Assembly (NCBI GenBank): GCA_965222695.1 | Contig: OZ244967.1 | Coordinates: 4,898,001-4,962,000, forward strand | DNA: 64,000 nucleotides | Direction of reading: 5' to 3' | Source of the DNA: UBA7957 sp965222695 | Lineage (GTDB): Bacteria; Pseudomonadota; Gammaproteobacteria; Granulosicoccales; Granulosicoccaceae | Part shown: piece by piece, positions 8,549-17,389 of the stretch | Layout: the number at the start of each line of letters is the position of its first letter | Numbering within the stretch: position 1 is the stretch's first letter | The notes under the pieces: generated by a model | Told to the model about the DNA's origin: nothing | Databases searched by the model: none | Seen by the model: only the letters and a program-made list of their open reading frames with translations | Program-made: the position numbers and the translations under genes

Positions 8549-8819
8549 CTAGGGGGTGTTCTCAGTTAATCCATGCATCCTGCTGATCCCTATTTTTCGT
8601 CCAGCAAGGCATGGTGAGTGCAGTGTAGTCATTCTACATAAGCGAACAATAACGCCGCTGGGCGGAAAACAGGGACCAGCCCCTGGGGTTGCGGCTGAAA
8701 ATCCACCAGACTGCGTTGCTCGTCGCTCATTTGGAGTGACCAAACCACGCTCCTCGCGCCTTGTCTGGAGACTGTTCAGCCACAACAGAATGCATGGATT
8801 AATTGAGAACACCCCCTAG
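8549..8819. mobile_element. 271-bp MITE with CTAG ends, between dctQ and dctM
   Basis: The 30-base terminal arms 8549-8578 and 8790-8819 are inverted copies with one mismatch; each begins CTAGGGGGTGTTCTCA. The CTAG at both ends is probably the target duplication, and GGGGTGTTCTCA(A/G)TTAATCC the inverted repeat proper. No transposase is encoded. Removing the element and one CTAG leaves dctQ ending in TAG three bases before the dctM ATG, a normal operon junction. A diverged single end is seen at 20481. Confidence 0.85.
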
Positions 8820-9361
8820 TCTTCCTTTTTCGGGGCAATGATCGGCGCAATATTCTCCGCTGTCGTATGACGTTCCGCTTCGAGAAATCCAGCGAATCGA
8901 GCAACAAAGATGACCCAGGTCAAGGCGACTGACAATGGCAGCACAGCCATCCAGGGGTAGAGCAGGAGACGTGCGGTTTCGGTCCTGATCCCGCGCTTCC
9001 AGGCGAACTCCAGCCATGGCAGGGATTCGAGAAAAATCCAGCCGAAAAACACCAACCCCACCGACATCGCGGCAGCGGTCAATACAGGGGCAAACCGTTT
9101 ATTCACAGCATCAGCAATTATGGCGACCCGCACATGCTTTGATCGCAAGGTAACATAGGGTACACCGAGAAAAAGGACCGCGCTCAGCATAAGCCCGACC
9201 ATATCCTCGGTGATGTGCAGGGGAGCATTGGCGAAGCGGCGCATAATGACACCGGCCACGATGATCGCCACTATTCCGACCATCGCCAGCGCTGCGAGAA
9301 CCGCCATGGCAAGGGCCAGATACTCCAGCCACTGCGCGAAAACCCGTTGCGCGCGGCCCAT
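8816..9361 (-). CDS. dctQ: TRAP transporter small permease DctQ (first system)
   Basis: The 181-residue membrane protein has four hydrophobic segments (about residues 12-37, 52-70, 92-112, 131-155) and belongs to the DctQ family, which pairs with DctM and receives substrate from the binding protein. It lies 8 bases downstream of dctP. Its stop codon TAG is part of the CTAG at the border of the inserted MITE, so the reading frame was preserved by the insertion. Confidence 0.88.
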   Translation of the reverse strand: MGRAQRVFAQWLEYLALAMAVLAALAMVGIVAIIVAGVIMRRFANAPLHITEDMVGLMLSAVLFLGVPYVTLRSKHVRVAIIADAVNKRFAPVLTAAAMSVGLVFFGWIFLESLPWLEFAWKRGIRTETARLLLYPWMAVLPLSVALTWVIFVARFAGFLEAERHTTAENIAPIIAPKKED

Positions 9362-9369
9362 GACCGCGA

Positions 9370-10383
9370 TCAGCGTCCCAGTGCGGTCAGCACGCGCTGG
9401 CGGTAGTCCATCGCATTACCACCGGCTTCTTCGGCCAACATCGCCCAGGTCTCGGACACCGCCTTAAGGAACAAGGCGCGATCTTCCTCCGGGAAATCCT
9501 TGCCCCAGGCCACCCCCATCTCGCCGAGTTTTTCGCGGGCCGCCAGTTCACGCTCGAGGTCTTTTTCATAGCGGTTTGTGCGCTCCCACAAATCGTTCGC
9601 GGCGGCATCGATAGCTGACTTGATCTCAGGATCGGTGGATTCCCACTTATCCGCCGCAACCCCCAATGTATAGGGCGCAGAGGCCATTGGATAAAGAAAG
9701 GAGGCGTTTTTACTCACTTCCTGCAGCGAGATTGTGTGAGCGTAAAGTGCCGGATAGAGAGCGCAATCGACAACACCGGTTTTAAGCGCAACGTAGAGTT
9801 CCTCCTGCGGAATAATTTGCGCCGAAACGCCGAGACGGGTAAAAGTTTCCACCTGTTCTCGCGCCCAGACCCGCAGCTTGACGTTCTTCAGCGCTGCCAG
9901 TGTATCAACCGGCTCGTCGCGGCAGAACACCGAAACCGAAAGCGTTGGGATAGCAACGAAACCAACAGTGGCAACTCCCCAGTCTTTGTATTCTTCCTTG
10001 AAGATTTCCTGCGCCACAGGAAGCACGGCTTTCAGTTCGTCAACGGTGCTGATCGCACCCTGCACGAATACCGAGCTAAGCGCGGGAGCATCACGGCCAA
10101 GATAATTTGACCACATCAGACTCATCTCCACGGCGCCTTTTGGAAGAACCCTTAAAAGATCGGTATTCTTGATGCCGAGCGATCCGCCACTGTAGACGTT
10201 CAGTTTGAAATCCTTTTCTGCCAACGCCGCGTTCACATCGGCGGCGAACTGCTCGATCTCAGCGGACTCAGGACGGGTTTCAGGCAGGAAATTGTTGAAG
10301 CGCCATTCTTCGGCAGAAACGGTTGTGGCCGTTGCCCCCGCCAGGGCGGCGCACAGTACGGCGCTTCGAAAGATATTGATCAT
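9370..10383 (-). CDS. dctP: TRAP solute-binding protein DctP (first system)
   Basis: The 337-residue protein has a Sec signal peptide (cleavage near VSA-EEW, about residue 24) and the DctP fold, with the substrate-carboxylate region NVKLRVWAREQ and a C-terminal VDCALYPA segment. It captures an organic acid in the periplasm for the DctQM permease that follows. The ligand cannot be deduced. Its ATG overlaps by four bases the stop of a short open frame upstream (10380-10670). Confidence 0.92.
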   Translation of the reverse strand: MINIFRSAVLCAALAGATATTVSAEEWRFNNFLPETRPESAEIEQFAADVNAALAEKDFKLNVYSGGSLGIKNTDLLRVLPKGAVEMSLMWSNYLGRDAPALSSVFVQGAISTVDELKAVLPVAQEIFKEEYKDWGVATVGFVAIPTLSVSVFCRDEPVDTLAALKNVKLRVWAREQVETFTRLGVSAQIIPQEELYVALKTGVVDCALYPALYAHTISLQEVSKNASFLYPMASAPYTLGVAADKWESTDPEIKSAIDAAANDLWERTNRYEKDLERELAAREKLGEMGVAWGKDFPEEDRALFLKAVSETWAMLAEEAGGNAMDYRQRVLTALGR

Positions 10384-10670
10384 CTGGAATTACCCCCTCT
10401 CGGTCGGGCAGAATGCCCGTGTATGTTGAAAAATTTCGGATCACGCCATATTTGCTTGGGCGTGCGCTTTAGGTCAGACGTTACTGGTGAATAGGGAGAA
10501 TAAACGCCCTTTTCCCCAACCGTCAACGTGAGATCCCGCGCATCGCCAGGAAACCACATCGCCCCATAGGTTCCATTCAAATACGTGTTTAACATGGTGT
10601 CGATAATCAACACGCCTTTGTCGCGGTTCCGCACAGGTTCGTTGGAATAAGCTTCGGCCGAAAAAAACTC
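10380..10670 (-). pseudogene. Possible gene remnant upstream of dctP
   Basis: An open frame without a good start runs into the dctP ATG with an ATGA overlap. The segment KGVLIIDTMLNTYLNGTYG and the following GAMWFPGDARDLTLTVGEKG look like real protein, whereas the last 20 residues do not. An in-frame TAG lies at 10671-10673, so the N-terminal part is missing. I could not assign a family. It may be a decayed enzyme gene that once led the operon, or a short leader peptide starting at the GTG at 10634. Confidence 0.35.
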
Positions 10671-10952
10671 CTATCAATTTGTAAAGTAAAGAAATTTCCG
10701 GCGTAGCCGCGCAATCATGTTAAGACAAAATACAGGGCCCGGCTTCTTTTAATGAAGGTGGTCGGTATTTCCGCCCAACTATTTTAAGTTTACATTTTCG
10801 TTATACCAGCGGTATACTTCAAGTATTCAATTTATTCCCAAACCGTGTTTAACCGTTGTTGCGCAGGTATGCGCCGCGACTTGAATTGATCGACGAGGAC
10901 TAATAACCGGCGCGATCAATAGGCGCCTTAACCTAATTGCGGGAGATATTTT
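10671..10952. promoter_or_regulatory. Divergent control region between two TRAP operons
   Basis: This AT-rich stretch separates the leftward and rightward TRAP systems and must hold the promoters of both. It carries the palindromic hexamer GTATAC in GCGGTATACTTC (10809-10820), which recurs twice upstream of the GntR gene at 21596. GntR/FCD regulators bind short palindromes of this sort, so it is a candidate operator. A ribosome-binding site GGGAG lies before the dctP ATG at 10953. Confidence 0.4.
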
Positions 10953-11921
10953 ATGAAAAAAATCTTAGTGGGTTTATTGATTGTGGCGGTTGCTGCGATA
11001 CCGGCAATGGCTGACACTATTGTTCTTAAGGCAGGGCATTCCGCAAACGAAGATGAGCCGTACCATATCGGTTTGACCGAATTTGCACGTATTGTCGACG
11101 AAAAGTCCGATGGACGGGTGCAGGTGCAGATCTTCCCCAACAATCAGCTTGGCAACGAGAAGGAAATGGTTGAAGGCCTGTTGCTGGGTACTGTCGATAT
11201 CACCGTGCCGTCGAACGGGGTGGTGACCAACTTTGTCAAGAAGCTCGGCATTTTCGATTTGCCGTTTTTGTTTCGTGACCGAGAGCATATGTATAAGGTC
11301 ATGGATGGAGAGGTCGGTCAGATACTCAACGAGTCAATGCAGGAAAAGGGCTTCCGGCTCTTGGGTTTTTATGAAGCCGGCATCCGCCATATCATGACTC
11401 GCAACAAAGCAATTGAATCCTATGACGATCTGCAAGGATTAAAGATCCGTACAATGGGAGTTCCCGCGCATGTGGCTTCATTTAACGCTTTTGGTGCCAA
11501 TGCTACACCTCTGGCCTACGGTGAACTCTACGGAGCTTTGCAGTCCGGACTGGTCGACGGTGCCGAAGCTGCCAATACCAATTACAACTCAAAAAAATTC
11601 TATGAGGTTGCACCGCACTGGGCGCAAATCGGTTGGACGGCTCTCGTCGCGGATCTGATAATGTCAGAACAAAAGTTTCAGTCGCTACCGGAGGATATCC
11701 AGGCAATTCTCAGCGAGGCAGGCTTGCAATCTGCGGCAGTTGAACGAGCCGCCTATAGCGAGAGTGACAACAGCCTGCTGGATAGCTTAACGTCAAAGGG
11801 TGTCAAAGTTACAAAGCCCGATCCCGGGCCGTTTCGCGATGCATCGCAAACAGTCTACGATGAATTTGTAAAAAATGATGAGGATCGTAAACTGCTGGAT
11901 ATGATTATCAACACCCAATAG
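10953..11921 (+). CDS. dctP: TRAP solute-binding protein DctP (second system)
   Basis: The 322-residue protein has a signal peptide ending AMA-DT (about residue 20) and the DctP/DctB family pattern, including LKIRTMGVPAHV with the conserved substrate-binding Arg and VDGAEAANTNY. It leads a rightward run of TRAP, lyase, hydantoinase, amidohydrolase and oxidoreductase genes, so its ligand is probably the substrate of those enzymes. It differs clearly in sequence from the first DctP at 9370, so it is not a recent duplicate. A hairpin region separates it from dctQ, which often lets the binding protein be made in excess. Confidence 0.93.
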   Translation: MKKILVGLLIVAVAAIPAMADTIVLKAGHSANEDEPYHIGLTEFARIVDEKSDGRVQVQIFPNNQLGNEKEMVEGLLLGTVDITVPSNGVVTNFVKKLGIFDLPFLFRDREHMYKVMDGEVGQILNESMQEKGFRLLGFYEAGIRHIMTRNKAIESYDDLQGLKIRTMGVPAHVASFNAFGANATPLAYGELYGALQSGLVDGAEAANTNYNSKKFYEVAPHWAQIGWTALVADLIMSEQKFQSLPEDIQAILSEAGLQSAAVERAAYSESDNSLLDSLTSKGVKVTKPDPGPFRDASQTVYDEFVKNDEDRKLLDMIINTQ

Positions 11922-11941
11922 CAGCTGCTGCGTTCTCCAAT

Positions 11942-11990
11942 CCGGTCGATTCCGGCATCCCGATCTGCAGGTTCGACCGGCGTTTGCCGG
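11942..11990 (+). promoter_or_regulatory. Intercistronic hairpins after dctP
   Basis: CCGGTCGA (11942-11949) pairs with TCGACCGG (11973-11980), and a second overlapping stem CCGGC-GTTT-GCCGG lies at 11977-11990. No T run follows, so it is more likely an mRNA-stabilising or partial-attenuation structure than a full terminator. Confidence 0.45.
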
Positions 11991-12035
11991 CTCTCCCGGC
12001 GACAGTGGAAATCTTCATAATCGGAAGCCGATATT

Positions 12036-12560
12036 ATGATCGCTACTATTCAGCAACTGTTGGAAAGCATCGTAGCCTTCCTAAGGCGCGTTGTCATATT
12101 TCTGGTGATCGTTTTTTACTCTTATATGGTCGTGGCCGTTGTCATTCAGGTTTTCGGCCGCTACGTATTTAACTATTCAATCGGCTGGGCTTCGGAAACT
12201 GCAACCTTTGCCCAGATCTGGATGGTGCTGCTGGCAGCGGGCGTTGCCATGCGCAGCAACCTGCACGTCGGTGTTGATGCATTAGCCAGTAAGTTTCCCG
12301 CTGCCATTCAGAAAATATTAATCACCATCTCTGCCGTCGCCGCCGTGTGGTTTCTATGGCAGGCCATCAGCGGCAGCATGGCGATGATTAAAATCGGGCA
12401 GATACAGACTTCACCTGCCATCGGCTTACCCATGTGGATTCCATATTTATCTTTGCCGATAGGTTTATCCTATTTCGGATTAGAACTGATTCTGGCGTTT
12501 ATCAATAAATGGCGTGACCCGGAAACTCAAGATTGGTCAGCTGGGGAGGATGGCTCATGA
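12036..12560 (+). CDS. dctQ: TRAP transporter small permease DctQ (second system)
   Basis: The 174-residue protein has four membrane segments and the DctQ signature FGRYVFNYSIGWASETATF and VAMRSNLHVGVDAL. It ends with an ATGA overlap into dctM (12557-12560), so the two permease subunits are translationally coupled. Confidence 0.92.
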   Translation: MIATIQQLLESIVAFLRRVVIFLVIVFYSYMVVAVVIQVFGRYVFNYSIGWASETATFAQIWMVLLAAGVAMRSNLHVGVDALASKFPAAIQKILITISAVAAVWFLWQAISGSMAMIKIGQIQTSPAIGLPMWIPYLSLPIGLSYFGLELILAFINKWRDPETQDWSAGEDGS

Positions 12561-13837
12561 CGGTAACGGTATTGGCATTTCTTGGATTGATTCTTATCGG
12601 TACGCCGATTGTTTTTGCTCTGGGTGTCTCGGCAGCCTTGACACTGTATCTTAATGATGTACCGATGAGTATCGTTTCCCAGCGTATCTTCGCCGGGCTG
12701 GATAGTTTTACCATTATGGCAATTCCGTTTTTTGTGTTTGCCGGTATCATTATGGAACGTGGCGGTATTGCTCAACGCATTATTGATTTCGCTACAGCGC
12801 TGGTCGGCTGGATCACCGGCAGTCTGCTCATGGTTTCGGTAGTAGCGGGGACTGGCTTGGCGGCGATTTCCGGCTCCGGCTCAGCGGATACCGCGGCTAC
12901 TTCATCAATCATGCTGCCCGAAATGCGGCGCCGTGGTTACGATATCGATTTTGCCGCCGGCATTATGGCAGCTGCCGGAACTCTGGGGCCGATAATTCCA
13001 CCCAGTATTATGATGGTTGTGCTGGCTACCATATCAAATTTGTCAGTCGGTGGCATGTTCCTGGGAGGTATAGTACCGGGCTTGATTATGGCTGTGGGCT
13101 TGATGATAGCCAGTTATTTTCACGCACGCAATGGTGGCGACGCCTATCGCGATACTCAACCATTTACGCTGCAGCGGCTGGGCCGCTGTTTTATTGCCGC
13201 CGGACCGGCGTTCGTCATGCCGGTGATTATTGTCGGCGGAATTGTCGGCGGAATCTTCACACCCACGGAAGCGGCCTCAATAGCCGTGGTATCAGGCTTG
13301 CTGATCGCCGTTTTTGTTTACAAGGAATTGAGCTTTCGGGACTTGCCGGACATCATTCTCAGGGCTGCGTCTATCTCGGCAACGGTAATGATGATTATTG
13401 CAACCGCCAGCGTTTTTTCCTGGTTGATCGCCTCTCAGAATATTCCCGCCATGATCGGTGAGTCCATGCGTGCCATCTCTGACAGCCCCTGGGTATTTCT
13501 GGCCCTGGTTAATGTTTTGCTGATCGGCATAGGAATGTTTATGGAGAGTATCTCGGCAATTTTAATCCTGGTGCCGGTGCTGATGCCTATAGCCAAGTCT
13601 TTTGGCATAGACCCTTTACATTTCGGCGTTATCATTATTATCAATCTTTCCATCGGTATGATCACTCCGCCCTACGGAATCACGTTGTTTGTAGCCAGCA
13701 GCATCGCACAGCGCAGAATCACACAGGTTTCGAGAAAAATTTTATTACCGCTAAGTCTGATGTTAACGACGCTGATTGCGTGCACCTATGTACCGCAGAT
13801 CGTCACTTTTCTTCCTAATCTCTTTTTACAACAATAG
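12557..13837 (+). CDS. dctM: TRAP transporter large permease DctM (second system)
   Basis: The protein is 426 residues when started at ATG 12557. I chose this start because it overlaps the dctQ stop as ATGA and has GGGGAGGA at 12543-12550, whereas an upstream GTG at 12533 lies inside dctQ before that site. It has about 12 membrane segments and the DctM motifs AAGTLGPIIPPSIMMV and FTPTEAASIAVV. It forms the sodium-coupled path for the ligand delivered by the DctP at 10953. The lyase gene follows after 11 bases. Confidence 0.94.
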   Translation: MTVTVLAFLGLILIGTPIVFALGVSAALTLYLNDVPMSIVSQRIFAGLDSFTIMAIPFFVFAGIIMERGGIAQRIIDFATALVGWITGSLLMVSVVAGTGLAAISGSGSADTAATSSIMLPEMRRRGYDIDFAAGIMAAAGTLGPIIPPSIMMVVLATISNLSVGGMFLGGIVPGLIMAVGLMIASYFHARNGGDAYRDTQPFTLQRLGRCFIAAGPAFVMPVIIVGGIVGGIFTPTEAASIAVVSGLLIAVFVYKELSFRDLPDIILRAASISATVMMIIATASVFSWLIASQNIPAMIGESMRAISDSPWVFLALVNVLLIGIGMFMESISAILILVPVLMPIAKSFGIDPLHFGVIIIINLSIGMITPPYGITLFVASSIAQRRITQVSRKILLPLSLMLTTLIACTYVPQIVTFLPNLFLQQ

Positions 13838-13848
13838 CTCAATCCCAT

Positions 13849-14736
13849 ATGGAAAAATTCAAGGGTACGTTTACAGTTACTATTACGCCTTTCAGTATTG
13901 ACGGGAAGTTGGTCAATCAAGCCGTGTTGCGGCAGTTTATTAACTGGCAGATAGACCAAGGCATCCATGGTCTGATACCGCTGGGCAGCACCGGTGAGTT
14001 TCTCTCAATGAATGACGAGGAGCGATACCAGGTTGCCGAGATTACAATACAAGAAACGGCCGGCAGAGTGCCGGTGTTGATCGGCACGGCTGCCGAAAAC
14101 ACCTGGGACGTCATACGCTATAGTCGTGAAGCCGAATCACTGGGTGCAGACGGCGTGATGATTATTCCTCCATTCTACAGCACACCGACCCAAGACGAGC
14201 TTTATCAACACTACAAGCATGTAGCAGACGCGATTTCACTACCCATTATGATTTACAACAATCCGGCGACGTCCAATATTGATATGCAGCCTGAGTTTGT
14301 CGCTCGCGTGGCCCAAATAGACAATGTCTCCTATATCAAGGAATCAACCATGGATGTTACCCGGGTACGTGATATTGTCCGTTTATGCGGTGATCGCATG
14401 ACGGTTTTCGGGGGCATTATGGGTTATGAGTCTTTTATGAACGGAGCTATGGGTTGGGTAGCGGTGGGCTCAAACTTAATGCCGCGGGCTTTTGCGGAAA
14501 TGTATCGCCTTACCGTTGAAGTCACGGATATTGCTGCAGCCCAGGCGCTGTATCGACGGATACTGCCGGTCATTGAATTGGTTGGCGGCCACCGCTACGT
14601 AACCGCCAGCAAAGCGGCATTGTCTCATATGGGCTTATCGGTCGGAAATCCAAGACCGCCACGTTTACCGGCACAAGATACCGATCTTGCATGGGCTCAA
14701 CGGGTGGTTGATAGACTCGGCCTGAAACTGACTTGA
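13849..14736 (+). CDS. DHDPS/NAL-superfamily lyase
   Basis: The 295-residue protein belongs to the dihydrodipicolinate synthase/N-acetylneuraminate lyase superfamily of class I aldolases. The Schiff-base Lys is K164 (YIKEST), the catalytic Tyr is Y136 (IYNNP), and the 2-oxo-acid loop is LGSTGEF. The family includes DapA, sugar-acid lyases and pyrroline-4-hydroxy-2-carboxylate deaminase. Biosynthetic DapA is unlikely here because the gene sits in a catabolic run behind a TRAP transporter. In hydroxyproline pathways a paralogue works beside a multi-subunit flavin dehydrogenase like the one at 17449, which makes a deaminase or 2-oxo-acid aldolase role attractive but unproven. Confidence 0.85.
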   Translation: MEKFKGTFTVTITPFSIDGKLVNQAVLRQFINWQIDQGIHGLIPLGSTGEFLSMNDEERYQVAEITIQETAGRVPVLIGTAAENTWDVIRYSREAESLGADGVMIIPPFYSTPTQDELYQHYKHVADAISLPIMIYNNPATSNIDMQPEFVARVAQIDNVSYIKESTMDVTRVRDIVRLCGDRMTVFGGIMGYESFMNGAMGWVAVGSNLMPRAFAEMYRLTVEVTDIAAAQALYRRILPVIELVGGHRYVTASKAALSHMGLSVGNPRPPRLPAQDTDLAWAQRVVDRLGLKLT

Positions 14737-14747
14737 GGGGTTTTACT

Positions 14748-16166
14748 ATGGCGGACTTGGATTTAATCATACGAAACGCCAATGTTGTCACCGCGGTGGA
14801 TCAGTATGTGACGGATATAGGCATTCATGACGGCCGTATAGCCATGCTTGGTAAAACAGACCATAGCGCAAAAAAAGAATTCGATGCCTCAGGCCGATTG
14901 GTGACGCCCGGCGGTGTGGATGGCCATTGTCATCTGGATCAGCCGACCGGTGACAATTCGGTAATGGCTGATGATTTTGTCAGCGGCACGATTTCCGCGG
15001 CCTGCGGTGGCACTACAACAATTATTCCTTTTGCCTGTCAGCAAAAAGGTAAAGGCTTGCGCGAGGCAGTTGACGACTATCATAGGCGAGCAGAGGGCAA
15101 GGCTGTGATCGATTATGCTTTTCATCTGATTGTCACCGATCCGACGCCGTTTGTATTAAATGATGAATTACCGGCCTTGATTAAGCAAGGCTACAGTCAT
15201 TTCAAAATCTATATGACTTACGATGCGCTTAAACTGCGGGATAGACAGATTCTCGATGTACTTTACCTGGCACGTCGCGAAAGCGCCATGGTCATGATTC
15301 ATGCGGAAAATGACGATTGCATTGCCTGGCTGACCGAGGCGCTTGAATCGGCGGGCGATACGGCACCGAAGTTTCATGCAGATTCTCGCCCTCCGGTGGT
15401 CGAACGCGAAGCGGCACACAGGGCGATCTCGCTGGCGGAGTTGCTGGATGTGCCGATCCTGATCGTACATGTCTCCGGTAATGAGGCAATGACGCAGATT
15501 CAGCAGGCTCAATCGCGCGGATTGCGAATCTATGGGGAAACATGCCCTCAGTATCTGTTTCTGACCGCAGATGATCTGGACCAGCCTGGGTTCGGCGGCG
15601 CTAAATGCGTCTGCAGTCCGCCACCACGAACTGCGGAAGATCAAACTCATATCTGGCGAGGAATTCAGACCGGTGTGTTCCAGGTCTTTTCGTCCGATCA
15701 CGCGCCGTTTCGTTTCGACGACGATAAAGGTAAGCAAGCGTGCGGTTCCAACGCCCGTTTCAGAGATATCCCCAACGGTGTTCCCGGAATAGAGACGCGT
15801 CTGCCGCTGCTGCTATCCGAAGGTGTTATAAAAGGCCGAATTGACGCACAGACTTTTGTCTCCGTCACCTCTACGGGGCCCGCTAAAATGTATGGACTTT
15901 ATCCGCGTAAAGGCAGCATAGCTCCCGGCAGCGACGCCGATCTGGTGATCTGGAACACGGAGAAAAGCTTCACCTTATCCAATCAGCAATTACACCATAA
16001 TGTTGACTACACACCTTACGAGGGCATGAAGTTACAAGCATGGCCGGATGCGGTTTTTTCGCGCGGCGAACTTGTGGTGGAAAATGGTGAATGCAGGTTG
16101 GAGTCCGGAAGAGGACATTTTCTTAAATCCCAGTTACCCAGTCCGCCGCTTCCCGGCAGGTTTTAG
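14748..16166 (+). CDS. Dihydropyrimidinase / D-hydantoinase family cyclic amidohydrolase
   Basis: The 472-residue enzyme opens cyclic imides or ureides by hydrolysis. The start at ATG 14748 has GAGGGG 8 bases upstream; an earlier ATG at 14733 overlaps the lyase end and precedes that site. Metal ligands are complete: H60 and H62 (DGHCHLD), the carbamylated Lys K153 (FKIYMTY), later His in IHAEND and VHVSGNE, and Asp in SSDHAPF. The motif set is that of hydantoinase/dihydropyrimidinase rather than dihydroorotase. It lies 11 bases after the lyase and 5 before the M20 gene. A role in ring opening of a hydantoin-like substrate delivered by the TRAP system is the simplest reading. Confidence 0.92.
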   Translation: MADLDLIIRNANVVTAVDQYVTDIGIHDGRIAMLGKTDHSAKKEFDASGRLVTPGGVDGHCHLDQPTGDNSVMADDFVSGTISAACGGTTTIIPFACQQKGKGLREAVDDYHRRAEGKAVIDYAFHLIVTDPTPFVLNDELPALIKQGYSHFKIYMTYDALKLRDRQILDVLYLARRESAMVMIHAENDDCIAWLTEALESAGDTAPKFHADSRPPVVEREAAHRAISLAELLDVPILIVHVSGNEAMTQIQQAQSRGLRIYGETCPQYLFLTADDLDQPGFGGAKCVCSPPPRTAEDQTHIWRGIQTGVFQVFSSDHAPFRFDDDKGKQACGSNARFRDIPNGVPGIETRLPLLLSEGVIKGRIDAQTFVSVTSTGPAKMYGLYPRKGSIAPGSDADLVIWNTEKSFTLSNQQLHHNVDYTPYEGMKLQAWPDAVFSRGELVVENGECRLESGRGHFLKSQLPSPPLPGRF

Positions 16167-16171
16167 GGCCT

Positions 16172-17380
16172 GTGAACCTGACAGAGTATAACAAAGACAA
16201 GGTCGGCGCCAGAATTACACAATTGCTGACAGAAATGATCGCCATCCCGACGACTTACCCACCGGGCCACTCCACCCATATGGCATACTTTATTGCCGAT
16301 ACGTTAAATGCTGCGGGTTACACAGTAGAGACGCTGGCCCGCAAAAAAGGATTTGATAACGTTGTTGCCCGTCTTGGTAAGGGTGAACCCAGCCTGGTGT
16401 TTAATGCCCACATTGATACGGTCGGGGCTGGAGATTTATCACTTTGGCAACATCCGCCTTTCCAGGCTCATCAGCAGGACGGTATGATATTCGGTCTTGG
16501 TGCGGCTAACTGCAAGGGCAGTGCTGCGGTACAGCTGTGGCTGGCGGAAGAAGTCGCCAGATGTGGCGGTCCAGCCAATGGCGAGATTGTCTTCACCTTT
16601 GTTACCGATGAAGAAAGCCTGGATTGCAATGGTATGGCCTATTTACGTGAAACGGGGGCAATCAGGCCGGATATGCTGCTCTTGGGTGCACCGACCGATA
16701 ATAGTCTGATTGTTACGGAGCGCGGTGTACTTTGGGTGGAAATCAAAACCCGGGGAAAACCCGCCCATGCGGGTGAACCAGAGGCCGGCGATAATGCTAT
16801 TTCGCGTATGATACGGGTCTGTTCGGCAATTGAACAACAGATGCATGCGCGGCTTGTAAAACGCATTGACGGTGAGATGCGTTCGACCATGAATCTCGGT
16901 CTATTTCAGGGTGGTGTCAACACCAATGTCGTGCCCAGCCAGTGCAGGGTGGAAATCGATCGCCGACTGTTACCTGAAGAAAGCGTGGAAAGTGCGTTTG
17001 CCGAACTCCGTGAGATCGTCGCTGCGGTCGGCGAACCGGAAGGTACTGTCAGTATCAGTCAGCTACGTGGCACTAAGGGTTTTGTCGGCGACAAAAATGG
17101 CAGATTGGTCACGGCGCTGAGGCAATCCATTCGTGCGCAAAGTGGCTCCGATGCTAGCTTTAGCAGCGCCATAGGTGTTAGTGATGGTCGCTATTTTGCT
17201 GACGATGGCATTGAAATCGTCAATTTCGGTCCGGGTATAGGCAGCGTAGGACATGCCTGCAACGAATCCGTAGAAGTCAGCAAGCTTCTACTCAGCGCCG
17301 AGATTCTCGTTGATTGTGTCGACCAAATCCTTGGCCTGGGCAAAGGAGAAAATTCCGCTTCGGATTCCAGCATAATCTAA
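16172..17380 (+). CDS. M20-family amidohydrolase (ArgE/DapE-like) with an altered metal ligand
   Basis: The 402-residue protein has the M20 metallopeptidase layout with H80-x-D82 (FNAHIDT), E147-E148 (VTDEES) and the last His H361 (SVGHACNE). The Asp that normally bridges the two metals, in the GxxxxDxKG segment, reads Asn here (GLGAANCKGS, N113). It may therefore bind one metal, or use the Asn, or be impaired. Family members remove acyl or carbamoyl groups from amino acids. After a hydantoinase, hydrolysis of the N-carbamoyl product would be the logical step. The start is GTG 16172; a hairpin follows the stop. Confidence 0.85.
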   Translation: MNLTEYNKDKVGARITQLLTEMIAIPTTYPPGHSTHMAYFIADTLNAAGYTVETLARKKGFDNVVARLGKGEPSLVFNAHIDTVGAGDLSLWQHPPFQAHQQDGMIFGLGAANCKGSAAVQLWLAEEVARCGGPANGEIVFTFVTDEESLDCNGMAYLRETGAIRPDMLLLGAPTDNSLIVTERGVLWVEIKTRGKPAHAGEPEAGDNAISRMIRVCSAIEQQMHARLVKRIDGEMRSTMNLGLFQGGVNTNVVPSQCRVEIDRRLLPEESVESAFAELREIVAAVGEPEGTVSISQLRGTKGFVGDKNGRLVTALRQSIRAQSGSDASFSSAIGVSDGRYFADDGIEIVNFGPGIGSVGHACNESVEVSKLLLSAEILVDCVDQILGLGKGENSASDSSII

Positions 17381-17389
17381 TTCTGGAAT

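Noticed and set aside
8549..8819. Two mirrored 87-codon open frames, one per strand, both beginning MFS-x-NPCILL
   Set aside because: They are the same terminal repeat read on the two strands of the MITE, so the similarity is a product of the inverted repeat and not of two genes.
13849..14736. Biosynthetic dapA
   Set aside because: The fold fits, but the gene is embedded in a TRAP-led catabolic run with no lysine or cell-wall genes near, so only the superfamily was called.
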